DNA from: Treponema sp.
Lineage (GTDB): Bacteria > Spirochaetota > Spirochaetia > Treponematales > Treponemataceae
Direction: 5' to 3'
Assembly: GCA_016292805.1 (NCBI GenBank)
Contig: JAEDFM010000041.1
Location: forward strand, 1 to 18,520
DNA: 18,520 bases
Each line of letters begins with the position of its first letter. Positions within the stretch are counted from its first letter, which is position 1. Below are positions 6,045 through 13,222 of the stretch, piece by piece. Both the position numbers and the translations under genes were made by a program. Below the pieces are notes generated by a model. The model saw only the letters and a list, made by a program, of their open reading frames with translations. It searched no databases and was not told the origin of the DNA.

Positions 6045-7076
6045 ATGGCATTTGTTGATGAATTGTTAAACAAAGCAAAAGCTGCTAATAAAACAATCGT
6101 TCTTTGCGAAGGTGAAGATAAACGTGTTGTTGAAGCTGCTTCAAAAATCGTAAGAGACGGAATCGCCAAAATCATTCTTATTGGTTCAGACGACGACATT
6201 AAAGCAAGCGGATCTAACGCTGACTTAAGCGGTGTAACTGTTGTTGATCCTGCAAAAGACCCTAACGCAGATAAATATGCTGAACTTTTGTTCAAAGCTC
6301 GTGAAGGAAAAATCAATAAAAAAACTGGAGCTCCAGAATATGCTGATGTTGCAGCAGCAAAAGCAGCAATTCTTAAAGATCACACAATGTATGGTGCTCT
6401 TATTCTTAAAGCAGGAGATGCTGATGGATTTGTTTCTGGTGCATGCCATTCAACAGCTAACACACTCCGCCCAGGTTTACAGGTAATTAAAACTGCTCCT
6501 GGCTTCAAAACAGTTTCTTCTTGTTTCATTATGGTTGCTCCAGAATGTGGTAACAAATATGTTCCAGAAGGTGTTGCAGTATTTGGCGACTGTGCTATCA
6601 ACATTGAACCAAGTGCAGAAGAACTTTCAGATATCGCAATTGCTTCAGCAGATACAGCAAAGAAAATTGGTGGAATTGAACCACGGGTAGCAATGCTTTC
6701 TTTCTCTACAAAAGGTTCTGGAAACGATGCAAAATTCTACGACACAGTTTCTAAAGTTCAGAAAGCTACAGAACTTGCTAAAGCAGCTGCTCCAGATTTA
6801 GCTTTGGACGGAGAATTCCAGTTTGACGCTGCAGTTGCTCCAGAAGTTGGAGAACTTAAAGCTCCAGGTTCAAAAGTTGCAGGTCATGCAAATGTATTCA
6901 TCTTCCCTAACATTAACGCAGGTAACATCGGTTACAAAATCTGCCAGCGCATGGGTGGCTGGATGGCAATTGGTCCTATCTGTCAGGGCTTTGCAAAACC
7001 ATTAAACGACTTAAGTCGCGGTTGTAACGTAGAAGATATTATCGCTACAGTTGCTGTTACTGCACTTCAAGCGTAA
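6045..7076 (+). CDS. pta: Phosphate acetyltransferase
   Basis: This 343-residue enzyme interconverts acetyl-CoA and acetyl phosphate. In fermenting anaerobes it feeds acetate kinase for ATP. It is the short, single-domain type without the N-terminal regulatory DRTGG region. Family motifs include the N-terminal TIVLCEGEDKRVVEAA, SGACHSTANTLRPGLQ, ALDGEFQFDAA, FPNINAGNIGYK and the C-terminal GPICQGFAKPLNDLSRG. The ATG follows AGAGGA by 7 nt. The gene appears monocistronic, with its own promoter and a strong terminator; no acetate kinase is in the window. Alanine- and lysine-rich codon choice without rare codons suggests high expression. Confidence 0.96.
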   Translation: MAFVDELLNKAKAANKTIVLCEGEDKRVVEAASKIVRDGIAKIILIGSDDDIKASGSNADLSGVTVVDPAKDPNADKYAELLFKAREGKINKKTGAPEYADVAAAKAAILKDHTMYGALILKAGDADGFVSGACHSTANTLRPGLQVIKTAPGFKTVSSCFIMVAPECGNKYVPEGVAVFGDCAINIEPSAEELSDIAIASADTAKKIGGIEPRVAMLSFSTKGSGNDAKFYDTVSKVQKATELAKAAAPDLALDGEFQFDAAVAPEVGELKAPGSKVAGHANVFIFPNINAGNIGYKICQRMGGWMAIGPICQGFAKPLNDLSRGCNVEDIIATVAVTALQA

Positions 7077-7081
7077 AACTG

Positions 7082-7103
7082 CGAGTTTTCGTAAGAAAAC
7101 TCG
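7082..7103. repeat. Perfect 9-bp stem hairpin just after pta
   Basis: CGAGTTTTC and GAAAACTCG pair around a GTAA loop six bases after the pta stop. No T-run follows, so it is not itself a terminator; it may protect the 3' end of the mRNA or belong to a dispersed repeat. Confidence 0.75.
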
Positions 7104-7138
7104 GTAGTGAGCGCAGCGAACGTACATTACAGGCTTAA

Positions 7139-7181
7139 AAATATCAGGAGGGGAAGGCCTTCCTCTCCTGATATTTTTTTT
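7139..7181. terminator. Bidirectional terminator between pta and purN
   Basis: AAATATCAGGAGGGGAAGG pairs with the next 19 bases with a single G-T wobble. It is followed by a run of about nine T on the plus strand and by TTTTT on the minus strand. It can serve both convergent genes. Its GC core resembles the repeat at 4629-4646. Confidence 0.9.
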
Positions 7182-7196
7182 AATGCTTTATATTCT

Positions 7197-7826
7197 CTAT
7201 TTATTTTCGCAAAGCCACAAAAGGCCTTCAACCATTGCTTCGTGTTCGCAAGGTGCAATGCGGGCATAAAGTGAATCAGGATCATCACCTGGAAGGACCG
7301 GTACTTTTTTCTGAATCAAAATCTTACCACCGTCGCATTCGCCGCTAACAAGGTGAATTGTACATCCAGATTCTTTTTCTCCCGCAGCAAGAACTGCTTC
7401 ATGAACATGATGTCCCCACATTCCAACGCCACCAAACTTTGGCAGCAAAGCAGGATGAAGATTTATAATCTTACCTTCGTAAGCTTTAAGAATATCTCCA
7501 GCCAAAACTGTGAGCCAGCCTGCCTGAACAATTGCTTCAACTCCGTTAGCCTTACAAAGTTCAAAAACAGCATTACTTACAGCAGTACGCTTTGTATCAC
7601 GGTCTGCAGCATGTGCAGCTTCCTTTCCCATAACAGAATAAGGAGACGTAATAGCAGCAGGAATATTTGCTTTAGCAGCTCTTTCCAATGCATAAGCATC
7701 TTTATGGTCAGAAATTACAATTACAATTTCATAAGGACATTTTTCGCCCTGTTCAATCTGATAATCAATCAATGCCTGAAGGTTTGTTCCTCCACCACTT
7801 ACTAACACAGCAACTTTTGTTTTCAT
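7197..7826 (-). CDS. purN: Phosphoribosylglycinamide formyltransferase
   Basis: This enzyme transfers the formyl group of 10-formyl-tetrahydrofolate to GAR, the third step of IMP synthesis. The phosphate-binding loop SGGGTN is at residues 10-15. The catalytic triad region shows N122 and H124 in INLHPALLP and D165 in SGECDGG, in the family's order. At 209 residues it is a normal length. The ATG follows GGAG by about 9 nt. A small insertion around GGVGMWGHHVHEA, after the HPALLP loop, differs from the enterobacterial GLHTH form. It lies downstream of purM on the same strand but is cut off by a terminator and a broken GxxExxY gene, so it may need its own promoter. Confidence 0.94.
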   Translation of the reverse strand: MKTKVAVLVSGGGTNLQALIDYQIEQGEKCPYEIVIVISDHKDAYALERAAKANIPAAITSPYSVMGKEAAHAADRDTKRTAVSNAVFELCKANGVEAIVQAGWLTVLAGDILKAYEGKIINLHPALLPKFGGVGMWGHHVHEAVLAAGEKESGCTIHLVSGECDGGKILIQKKVPVLPGDDPDSLYARIAPCEHEAMVEGLLWLCENK

Positions 7827-7839
7827 ATATTTTTCTCCA

Positions 7840-8259
7840 CTAATTGGTCACGGATTGCACGGATTTTTCGGATAAATTAATTTTATCATTAAAAACTCGC
7901 TTTATTTCCACTTTGTTTCCACCAAAATTTATCAGTAGCCCAATTTGCTTTTTTGTAGCTACCAGATAATTACATAACTGAGCTTTATGAATATCAGTTA
8001 ATATCTATACTGATTTTAACTCAACCACTATTTTATTTTCAACAAGTAAATCTATAATATAGTCTCCTACAATAGTATTTTTGTAATACACCTTCACAGG
8101 TTTTTGACATTCTACAGATAATCCTCTTGATTTCAATTCAACAGCAAGAGAATTTTCATATACTTTTTCTAAAAATCCGTACCCTAGAGTATTCCCAACT
8201 TCATAGGCTGCACCAATGATTTTTTCTGTAATACTATCTGTATCTTTACAAATATCCGC
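7840..8259 (-). pseudogene. GxxExxY-family protein gene with in-frame stop
   Basis: The minus strand encodes a complete-looking GxxExxY protein of about 138 codons. It contains GAAYEVGNTLGYGFLEKVYE (with the GFLEKVY signature), then DYIIDLLVENKIVVELKSV, an amber TAG at 8005-8007, and in the same frame ILTDIHKAQLCNYLVATKKQ and IGLLINFGGNKVEIKRV. The stop sits where the family normally has a sense codon between the ELK strand and the TDIHKAQL helix. No ATG is visible: a TAA lies at 8260-8262 just before the first codon. The family is related to PD-(D/E)XK nuclease folds by motif (D...ExK), but its role is not established. The pseudogene lies between inverted repeats. Confidence 0.85.
7847..7873. 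repeat. Terminal inverted repeat of GxxExxY cassette, purN side
   Basis: This 27-bp sequence, beginning GTCACGGATT, matches the reverse complement of 8254-8280 at 23 of 27 positions. It falls in the last codons of the pseudogene. Such CACGGATT-type repeats flanking the gene suggest a small cassette unit. Confidence 0.8.
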
Positions 8260-8280
8260 TTAATCCGTGTAATCCGTGAC
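8254..8280. repeat. Terminal inverted repeat of GxxExxY cassette, purM side
   Basis: Partner of 7847-7873, in inverted orientation, ending AATCCGTGAC on the plus strand. It covers the point where the pseudogene's start codon should be. Confidence 0.8.
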
Positions 8281-8305
8281 TATATATTAATATTTTAAAG
8301 ATAAC

Positions 8306-8352
8306 AAAAAAAACCACAGAATAACAAAGAAAATCAATGTTAATCTGTGGTT
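8306..8352 (-). terminator. Terminator downstream of purM
   Basis: On the minus strand AACCACAGATTAACA pairs with TGTTATTCTGTGGTT (14 of 15), with an 11-nt loop, followed by eight T. It lies 34 bp after the purM stop and would separate purM from purN. Confidence 0.82.
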
Positions 8353-8385
8353 ATCAGTAACTAATCTAAATATTCTTAATTTTTA

Positions 8386-9480
8386 TTAATCAACAAATAA
8401 AACAGCGTCTTTCTGGCCTTTTACTTCGCCTTCGGCGTAGGCTACACGACCAATTTTGTATGCCTTCATATCTGGACAATAATCTTTGTGATATTTTGAA
8501 GCATTAGCATTGAACATTTCAAGAACTGCATCTGCTTCTTTTGCGTTTACAGCCAATACCATACCAATACCCATGTTGAAAGTATTGTAAATAGTATTCA
8601 AATCAGCACCGCGGCGAATCAATTCACCAAATACAGGAGGGATGTCCCATGAATCGCGTTTGATGATAGAAATCAACTGTTTCTTACCTTCTTTAGCTTT
8701 TGGATACATACGAGGAATATTTTCGTAGAATCCGCCACCTGTTACATGAACCATACCGTGAATTGCTTTACGATATTTTCCAAGAACTTCCATTACAGGT
8801 TTTACATAAATACGAGTTGGTGTAAGAAGTACTTCACCAATTTTTTTACCAGTATCTTTTCCATCAACAATAAATGGATCATCAAAATTCTGAACAAGTT
8901 TACGAACCAAGCTGAAACCGTTTGAATGAACACCAGTTGAAGAAAGACCAATAAGAACATCGCCCTCTTTAATTGCTGAACCGTCAATCATTTCTTTCTT
9001 TTCGCCAACGCCTACACCAAAACCAGCAAGGTCATATTTTCCAACATCATAGAAACCTGGCATCTCAGCTGTTTCACCACCAAGAAGTGCACAACCTGTA
9101 TCTACACAACCGTCTGCTACACCTTTTACTAAATCTGCAGCAACATCAGCTTCAAGTTTTCCACAAGCAATGTAATCAAGGAAGAAAGATGTCTGAACAC
9201 CACAACAAAGAATGTCGTTTACGCTCATAGCAACACAGTCTATACCAACTGTATCATATTTTTTCATCTGGAAAGCAACATCCAGTTTTGTACCAACACC
9301 ATCTGTACCAGAAACCATTACAGGATTTTTATATCCCTTTGGTATTTCAAACATACCAGCAAAGCTTCCAAGACCTGTAAGCATACCAGGAATCATTGTA
9401 CGTTTTGCATGATCCTTATATTTGTTTACTGCGCGGTAACCTTCTTCAACATCAACACCTGATTCTTTGTAAGATGCCAT
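8386..9480 (-). CDS. purM: Phosphoribosylformylglycinamidine cyclo-ligase (AIR synthetase)
   Basis: This ATP-dependent enzyme closes FGAM to AIR, the fifth step of IMP synthesis. The N-terminal GVDVEEGYRAV, nucleotide-binding SGTDGVGTK at 57-65, GCALLGGETAEMPG at 129-142 and HVTGGGFYENIPR in the C-terminal half are all family signatures. The ATG at 9480 is chosen because AGGAG lies about 7 nt upstream; the 20 extra upstream codons in the open frame have no ribosome-binding site and run into the promoter. This gives 364 residues, slightly longer than the enterobacterial enzyme. It has its own promoter, with a palindrome across the -35 region. Confidence 0.95.
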   Translation of the reverse strand: MASYKESGVDVEEGYRAVNKYKDHAKRTMIPGMLTGLGSFAGMFEIPKGYKNPVMVSGTDGVGTKLDVAFQMKKYDTVGIDCVAMSVNDILCCGVQTSFFLDYIACGKLEADVAADLVKGVADGCVDTGCALLGGETAEMPGFYDVGKYDLAGFGVGVGEKKEMIDGSAIKEGDVLIGLSSTGVHSNGFSLVRKLVQNFDDPFIVDGKDTGKKIGEVLLTPTRIYVKPVMEVLGKYRKAIHGMVHVTGGGFYENIPRMYPKAKEGKKQLISIIKRDSWDIPPVFGELIRRGADLNTIYNTFNMGIGMVLAVNAKEADAVLEMFNANASKYHKDYCPDMKAYKIGRVAYAEGEVKGQKDAVLFVD

Positions 9481-9538
9481 TTTGACACTCCTATGAATTA
9501 TTAAGCACAGAAAATTTGTGATTTTCCTGAATGTGTAC

Positions 9539-9567
9539 ATTATATCAAGTTTTCAATTTAGTGAAAA
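9539..9567 (-). promoter_or_regulatory. purM promoter (-35 TTTTCA, 17 bp, -10 TATAAT)
   Basis: A perfect -10 hexamer and a 4-of-6 -35 hexamer are spaced 17 bp apart on the minus strand. Transcription would start near 9532, giving a leader of about 50 nt. Confidence 0.72.
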
Positions 9568-9569
9568 CT
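9548..9569. promoter_or_regulatory. Palindromic operator candidate at the purM promoter
   Basis: AGTTTTCA and TGAAAACT form a perfect 8-bp inverted repeat with a 6-bp spacer. It covers the -35 hexamer and part of the promoter spacer. No T-run follows on the minus strand, so a repressor site is more likely than a terminator for the upstream cyclase gene. The regulator is unknown. Confidence 0.45.
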
Positions 9570-9595
9570 AGGAACAGAATGTACATGAGTAAAAA

Positions 9596-11728
9596 TCATT
9601 TCTGCAATAATTTGAACACCTTATCTTCAGGATTAAAAGCAACACCTTCCCCATCCTGTTCTGTCGGGTACGAGCCTTTTGTAAAATATTTTTCCAGAAG
9701 ATTTATATAGTAAAGAGCGACTTTGTCTTCCGGCTGTTTTTCCGAGATTACCTTAAATGCAGCCAGAGCTTTATCATAGTTTCCATTTTCAAAAACAGAC
9801 AAAGCCGATTCCCACTCAGTACAATCATAAGTTTCGGCTTTATCATCCTTTAATCCAATCAACTCATATAAACGGATTGGTGTATTTACATTTACAACTC
9901 TGACTCTATCCAGACTGCGAACTACAAAAGAATCATCAAGTAAATTACGGGTAGCTTCACTAATAAGAATGCCACCTGTAGAATACTGTTTGTTTACACC
10001 TTCCAGACGGGATGCCAGATTTACATTGTTTCCCATCATTGTGTAATTCTTTTTATTTTCAGAACCAAAATAACCAGCAATCATTTCGCCGGAATTAATT
10101 CCAATTCTGGTAAACAGAGTTTTATTATTATCCTTCATGATTTTAAATGCCGAATACAACTCCTCCGACATTCCCGCTGGTTTTTCCTCAGCGGCAGTTT
10201 GCAATATGTATTCGTTTAACTGCACTTCAGTTTTTTTCATTTTTATTGCAGCACGACAGGCTCTGGCAGCATGGTCTTCCATTTGGATTGGAGCACCAAC
10301 CATAGCAACAATTGCATCCCCTTCGTATTTATCTACGGTTCCATGTTCTTCAATAATAATTTCAGACATTCTTGTAAGATAGAAATTCAAAAGCTGACCT
10401 AACTCTCCAGCGGTGAGCAATTCACTAAAAGAACTGAATTTCTGAATATCTGTAAAAATGGCAGACATATGAAAATTATCTCCACCAAGCTTAAAGCTGT
10501 CAGGATTATTTACAATCTGATTAACTACATCCTTTGAAAGACACTGACTGAAAGCTGATTTCAAAAATCGTTTCTGTTTTCCTTCTGTCATAAAACTAAC
10601 AATAAGAGAGATTACAAAAGAAATTCCAAATCCAAACAAAGGTGCAACAAAAAGCAGCCAGATTCCAAAACGGAAAATATAATATGGCAACCATAATCCT
10701 AAACAGAAAGCTGCTGCAAACCATATTACAATTGAAACAATAATTCTTTTCTGTCCATGTCTTGTTTCCCCAAAACTGATACACAAACTACCGGCAAAGC
10801 ACAAAAACAAAATCCAGAGCATATTAAGGAAAACTGGAACTTTATGAATAAAACTATTGTGTAAATAATTATCAAGAGTTGTAATGTGAACTCCAACGCC
10901 AGCGTAAACCTGATTTACAGGAGTTGAACATATATCGAACAAACCGCTGGCATAAACTCCTAAATAAAAATAGGCACCTTCACACATATCGGGAGTAAAA
11001 TATCCTTCCACTCCATTTTTCCAGTCCCGGTAACCTTCCAGAATTTCGTGTGCAGGCCAGATTGTATAATTGTCCACAGAATTCTGATAGCGCAAAAGAA
11101 GAGTTCCATTTTCAAGGAAAGGTAAATCTTTGGTGATTTTTCCCTCTGTTAAATATATGGGAGCAAATCCAAGGGATGGATATAATTTTTCATCAATTTG
11201 AAATTCAAAGCGACCACGACGAATAATATCATCATTGTCCATATTAGAATTAATATTACCTATCAATGCCGCATTTTCTTTTAATTCTGGTATTGGAAAA
11301 ATAACTTTTCCGTCATCATTAACAAAAACTGATTGAATAACTTTTCCGCTGTCTTTTTCAGCCCGTGCAAATTCCCTGTCATCCTCTGGACCATAAATGG
11401 AAGGCTCATCAAACATCAAATCAAAGGCAATAGATTTTCCGTTGCCGGCAGAAATAAAATTAATTATTTGAGCATAGGCTTTTCGTGGCCAGGGCCATGA
11501 CCAGCCGTAATTTTCTACAGCCCAGTCAAGGCTGTCCTGTGTTATGGCAATAAAAATTATATTCTGGTCAGGTCTGACATATTTAGAAGAACCAACCATT
11601 CTGGAATCGTAGGTTTTATTTTCCAGAAAAGTAAAAACATTACAAAAATAAAGTGCCACAGTTAATATAAATCCACAACAGGCAACAATAATTCCTCGTG
11701 TCCATATTTTTGCAGTACTTTTTTTCAT
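9596..11728 (-). CDS. CHASE2-domain class III adenylate cyclase
   Basis: This 710-residue membrane cyclase makes cAMP from ATP. Domain order: a transmembrane helix at about 13-33, an extracytoplasmic CHASE2 sensor at about 37-295, three membrane helices at about 300-320, 329-347 and 354-380, then a class III cyclase domain at about 420-625. Metal-binding aspartates are D427 (FTDIQKFS) and D471 (KYEGDAIVA). K467 and T563 occupy the purine-selecting positions and favour ATP over GTP. N570 and R574 (NNVNLASRLE) are the transition-state residues. The catalytic set is complete. The C-terminal tail at about 635-685 looks TPR-like. The start is the ATG at 11728, with only a weak GGATAG upstream. It follows the M48 protease gene by 19 bp. 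Confidence 0.93.
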   Translation of the reverse strand: MKKSTAKIWTRGIIVACCGFILTVALYFCNVFTFLENKTYDSRMVGSSKYVRPDQNIIFIAITQDSLDWAVENYGWSWPWPRKAYAQIINFISAGNGKSIAFDLMFDEPSIYGPEDDREFARAEKDSGKVIQSVFVNDDGKVIFPIPELKENAALIGNINSNMDNDDIIRRGRFEFQIDEKLYPSLGFAPIYLTEGKITKDLPFLENGTLLLRYQNSVDNYTIWPAHEILEGYRDWKNGVEGYFTPDMCEGAYFYLGVYASGLFDICSTPVNQVYAGVGVHITTLDNYLHNSFIHKVPVFLNMLWILFLCFAGSLCISFGETRHGQKRIIVSIVIWFAAAFCLGLWLPYYIFRFGIWLLFVAPLFGFGISFVISLIVSFMTEGKQKRFLKSAFSQCLSKDVVNQIVNNPDSFKLGGDNFHMSAIFTDIQKFSSFSELLTAGELGQLLNFYLTRMSEIIIEEHGTVDKYEGDAIVAMVGAPIQMEDHAARACRAAIKMKKTEVQLNEYILQTAAEEKPAGMSEELYSAFKIMKDNNKTLFTRIGINSGEMIAGYFGSENKKNYTMMGNNVNLASRLEGVNKQYSTGGILISEATRNLLDDSFVVRSLDRVRVVNVNTPIRLYELIGLKDDKAETYDCTEWESALSVFENGNYDKALAAFKVISEKQPEDKVALYYINLLEKYFTKGSYPTEQDGEGVAFNPEDKVFKLLQK

Positions 11729-11747
11729 AAACTCTATCCGTACTTTT

Positions 11748-12692
11748 TTAGAAATTTTCTTTTACAGAATCAAAACGAGCCTGGCGAACTTTTGCTGAAG
11801 CACCCTTAAACTTTTTAATTTTGTTATTGCTTTTTGCAGTCTTTATACGAGTTTCAGGTTTTGGATGAGTTTTACTCCAGCCATATCCTGATGTATGATT
11901 TTCAAGAATTGTAAGAAGATCAATCATACAGGCAGGATCAAAACCAGAATCAGCCATAAGATTCATAGCATATTCATCTGCTTCGAATTCCATAGATTTA
12001 GAGAAACCTGTATTCATTAAAGTTGTAAACATTGAAGTTCTGGTTTCATCAAAAATCTTAAGATCGTTATCAGAAAGCTTTGAATTTTCCTCCTGCATAA
12101 TATTCAGCATTTGGGTAAACACATCTACTCCCCGGTTTGTTTTAATTGAAATCATTGCATGACTAAGCTGAATGTGAGAAATTTCGTGAGCAATAACAGC
12201 AGCCAATGCATCTTCTGATTCAGCACATTCAATTAATCCACGAGTAACAAAAATATGCCCACCAGGAGTTGATAAAGCATTTACTTCTGCAGTATCAAGA
12301 ATTGCAACATAGTAACCCTTGTACAAATATGGAACATAAGAATTCATAACAAGGGCAGAACAGATTTTGTTAACATACTCTGTTGCCTTCTCATTATTGT
12401 AGAGCTTATATTGTCCCAAAACTGAACTGGCAACTGCCCGTCCAATAATATATTCATCCTCTGGAGTTATTCCTTTAATGACAGCTGTAGTAGATTTTAC
12501 AAGAGCTCCATATTTTTCAACTTTTTCATTTTTATATATAGAATTACTAACTTTTTTTTCTTTATCTGATTTATCATTAATTTCATCAATTTCCTGAGAA
12601 ACAGAAATAACAGTTGAAATTACATCTAAGGTTACACAACTTGTAAAAAGCAAAGGTAACAAACAAAAAAAAAGGCAAAGTATTTTTTTCAT
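11748..12692 (-). CDS. M48-family zinc metalloprotease lipoprotein
   Basis: This 314-residue protein has a lipoprotein signal peptide, with C19 in LFTSC fitting the relaxed spirochaetal lipobox. It carries a peptidase M48 domain like LoiP/BepA-type envelope quality-control proteases. The zinc motif is HEISH (169-173) in AAVIAHEISHIQLSHA, the third ligand is E237 in MEFEADEYA, and the family's TPGGHIFVTRG (142-152) and THPKPETR (275-282) motifs are present. It therefore acts in the periplasm on membrane or outer-membrane proteins. The start overlaps the stop of the SH3-domain gene (TAATG), so the two are coupled. The adenylate cyclase follows 19 bp on, which may tie proteolysis to signalling. 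Confidence 0.92.
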   Translation of the reverse strand: MKKILCLFFCLLPLLFTSCVTLDVISTVISVSQEIDEINDKSDKEKKVSNSIYKNEKVEKYGALVKSTTAVIKGITPEDEYIIGRAVASSVLGQYKLYNNEKATEYVNKICSALVMNSYVPYLYKGYYVAILDTAEVNALSTPGGHIFVTRGLIECAESEDALAAVIAHEISHIQLSHAMISIKTNRGVDVFTQMLNIMQEENSKLSDNDLKIFDETRTSMFTTLMNTGFSKSMEFEADEYAMNLMADSGFDPACMIDLLTILENHTSGYGWSKTHPKPETRIKTAKSNNKIKKFKGASAKVRQARFDSVKENF

Positions 12693-13159
12693 TATTCTTC
12701 ACCTCCATTCAACTGGCCTTCTTCTATAAAGAGAAGAACCTTTTCCTGGCTTACACCAAAGCTTTCTATCAAATCTACCTTTTCGAAATTTTCTCCTACG
12801 GTCTCCTTAAAAACCTTTTCAAAACCAGAGTTTGCACCACGACCTGCAAGTGCCAGTTCTTTTGCTGTAACACTAACTTTAGAAGCTGCAACCTTTCGTT
12901 CCGAAAGAGAACTTGCAGGAACCCAGCCCGCTACTTTATCATCAACCTTTATCTGAACCCAGCCTTTTTTTTCCATAACAACAGAAACTACATTACCGTA
13001 ATTTACAGTTAACACAGTCTTAGCCTTAACAGAAGGTTTATCTTTTACAGATAAATCTGAAACCTTTACATACATTGCTGAACCAATTTCAGCAAAAAGA
13101 TTTGCAGTAATAAAAAATGCTAGAGCAAAAATTGTAAATCTTTTTATTAAATATTTCAT
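12692..13159 (-). CDS. Exported SH3-domain (SH3b) protein
   Basis: This protein has about 155 residues, a signal peptide (hydrophobic core at about 8-20, likely cleavage after LFA) and one bacterial SH3 domain at about 28-87, recognised by MYVKVSDLSVKDKPSVKAKT, GNVVSVVMEKKGWVQI and VAGWVPASSL. Bacterial SH3 domains usually bind peptidoglycan or peptides in the envelope. The C-terminal 60 residues are not recognised. Start choice is open: the ATG at 13159 opens a proper signal peptide and lies 7 nt after a TATAAT box, implying a leaderless mRNA; the ATG at 13180 has AGGAG 9 nt upstream but adds MCDIIFC. The stop overlaps the M48 gene start. Confidence 0.82.
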   Translation of the reverse strand: MKYLIKRFTIFALAFFITANLFAEIGSAMYVKVSDLSVKDKPSVKAKTVLTVNYGNVVSVVMEKKGWVQIKVDDKVAGWVPASSLSERKVAASKVSVTAKELALAGRGANSGFEKVFKETVGENFEKVDLIESFGVSQEKVLLFIEEGQLNGGEE

Positions 13160-13166
13160 ACAAAAA

Positions 13167-13176
13167 ATTATATCAC
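13167..13176 (-). promoter_or_regulatory. Extended -10 promoter for the SH3-M48-cyclase operon
   Basis: On the minus strand TGTGATATAAT is an extended -10 element with a perfect TATAAT hexamer (13167-13172). No good -35 is present, as is common with extended -10 promoters. The predicted transcript starts at or next to the ATG at 13159. Confidence 0.55.
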
Positions 13177-13186
13177 ACATGAACAT

Positions 13187-13215
13187 TTGCTCCTATATCT
13201 ATTTCTCTTTATAAT
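13187..13215 (+). promoter_or_regulatory. Promoter of the FAD-dependent dehydrogenase gene (TTGCTC, 17 bp, TATAAT)
   Basis: A perfect TATAAT at 13210-13215 lies 17 bp after TTGCTC. The predicted start is at about 13222, one base before the ATG at 13223, so the mRNA would have essentially no leader. Confidence 0.58.
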
Positions 13216-13222
13216 GGAAAAC

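Noticed and set aside
7353..7805. 150-residue plus-strand open frame inside purN.
   Set aside because: It is antisense to a certain purN gene, cysteine/serine/asparagine-rich without motifs, and typical of a shadow frame.
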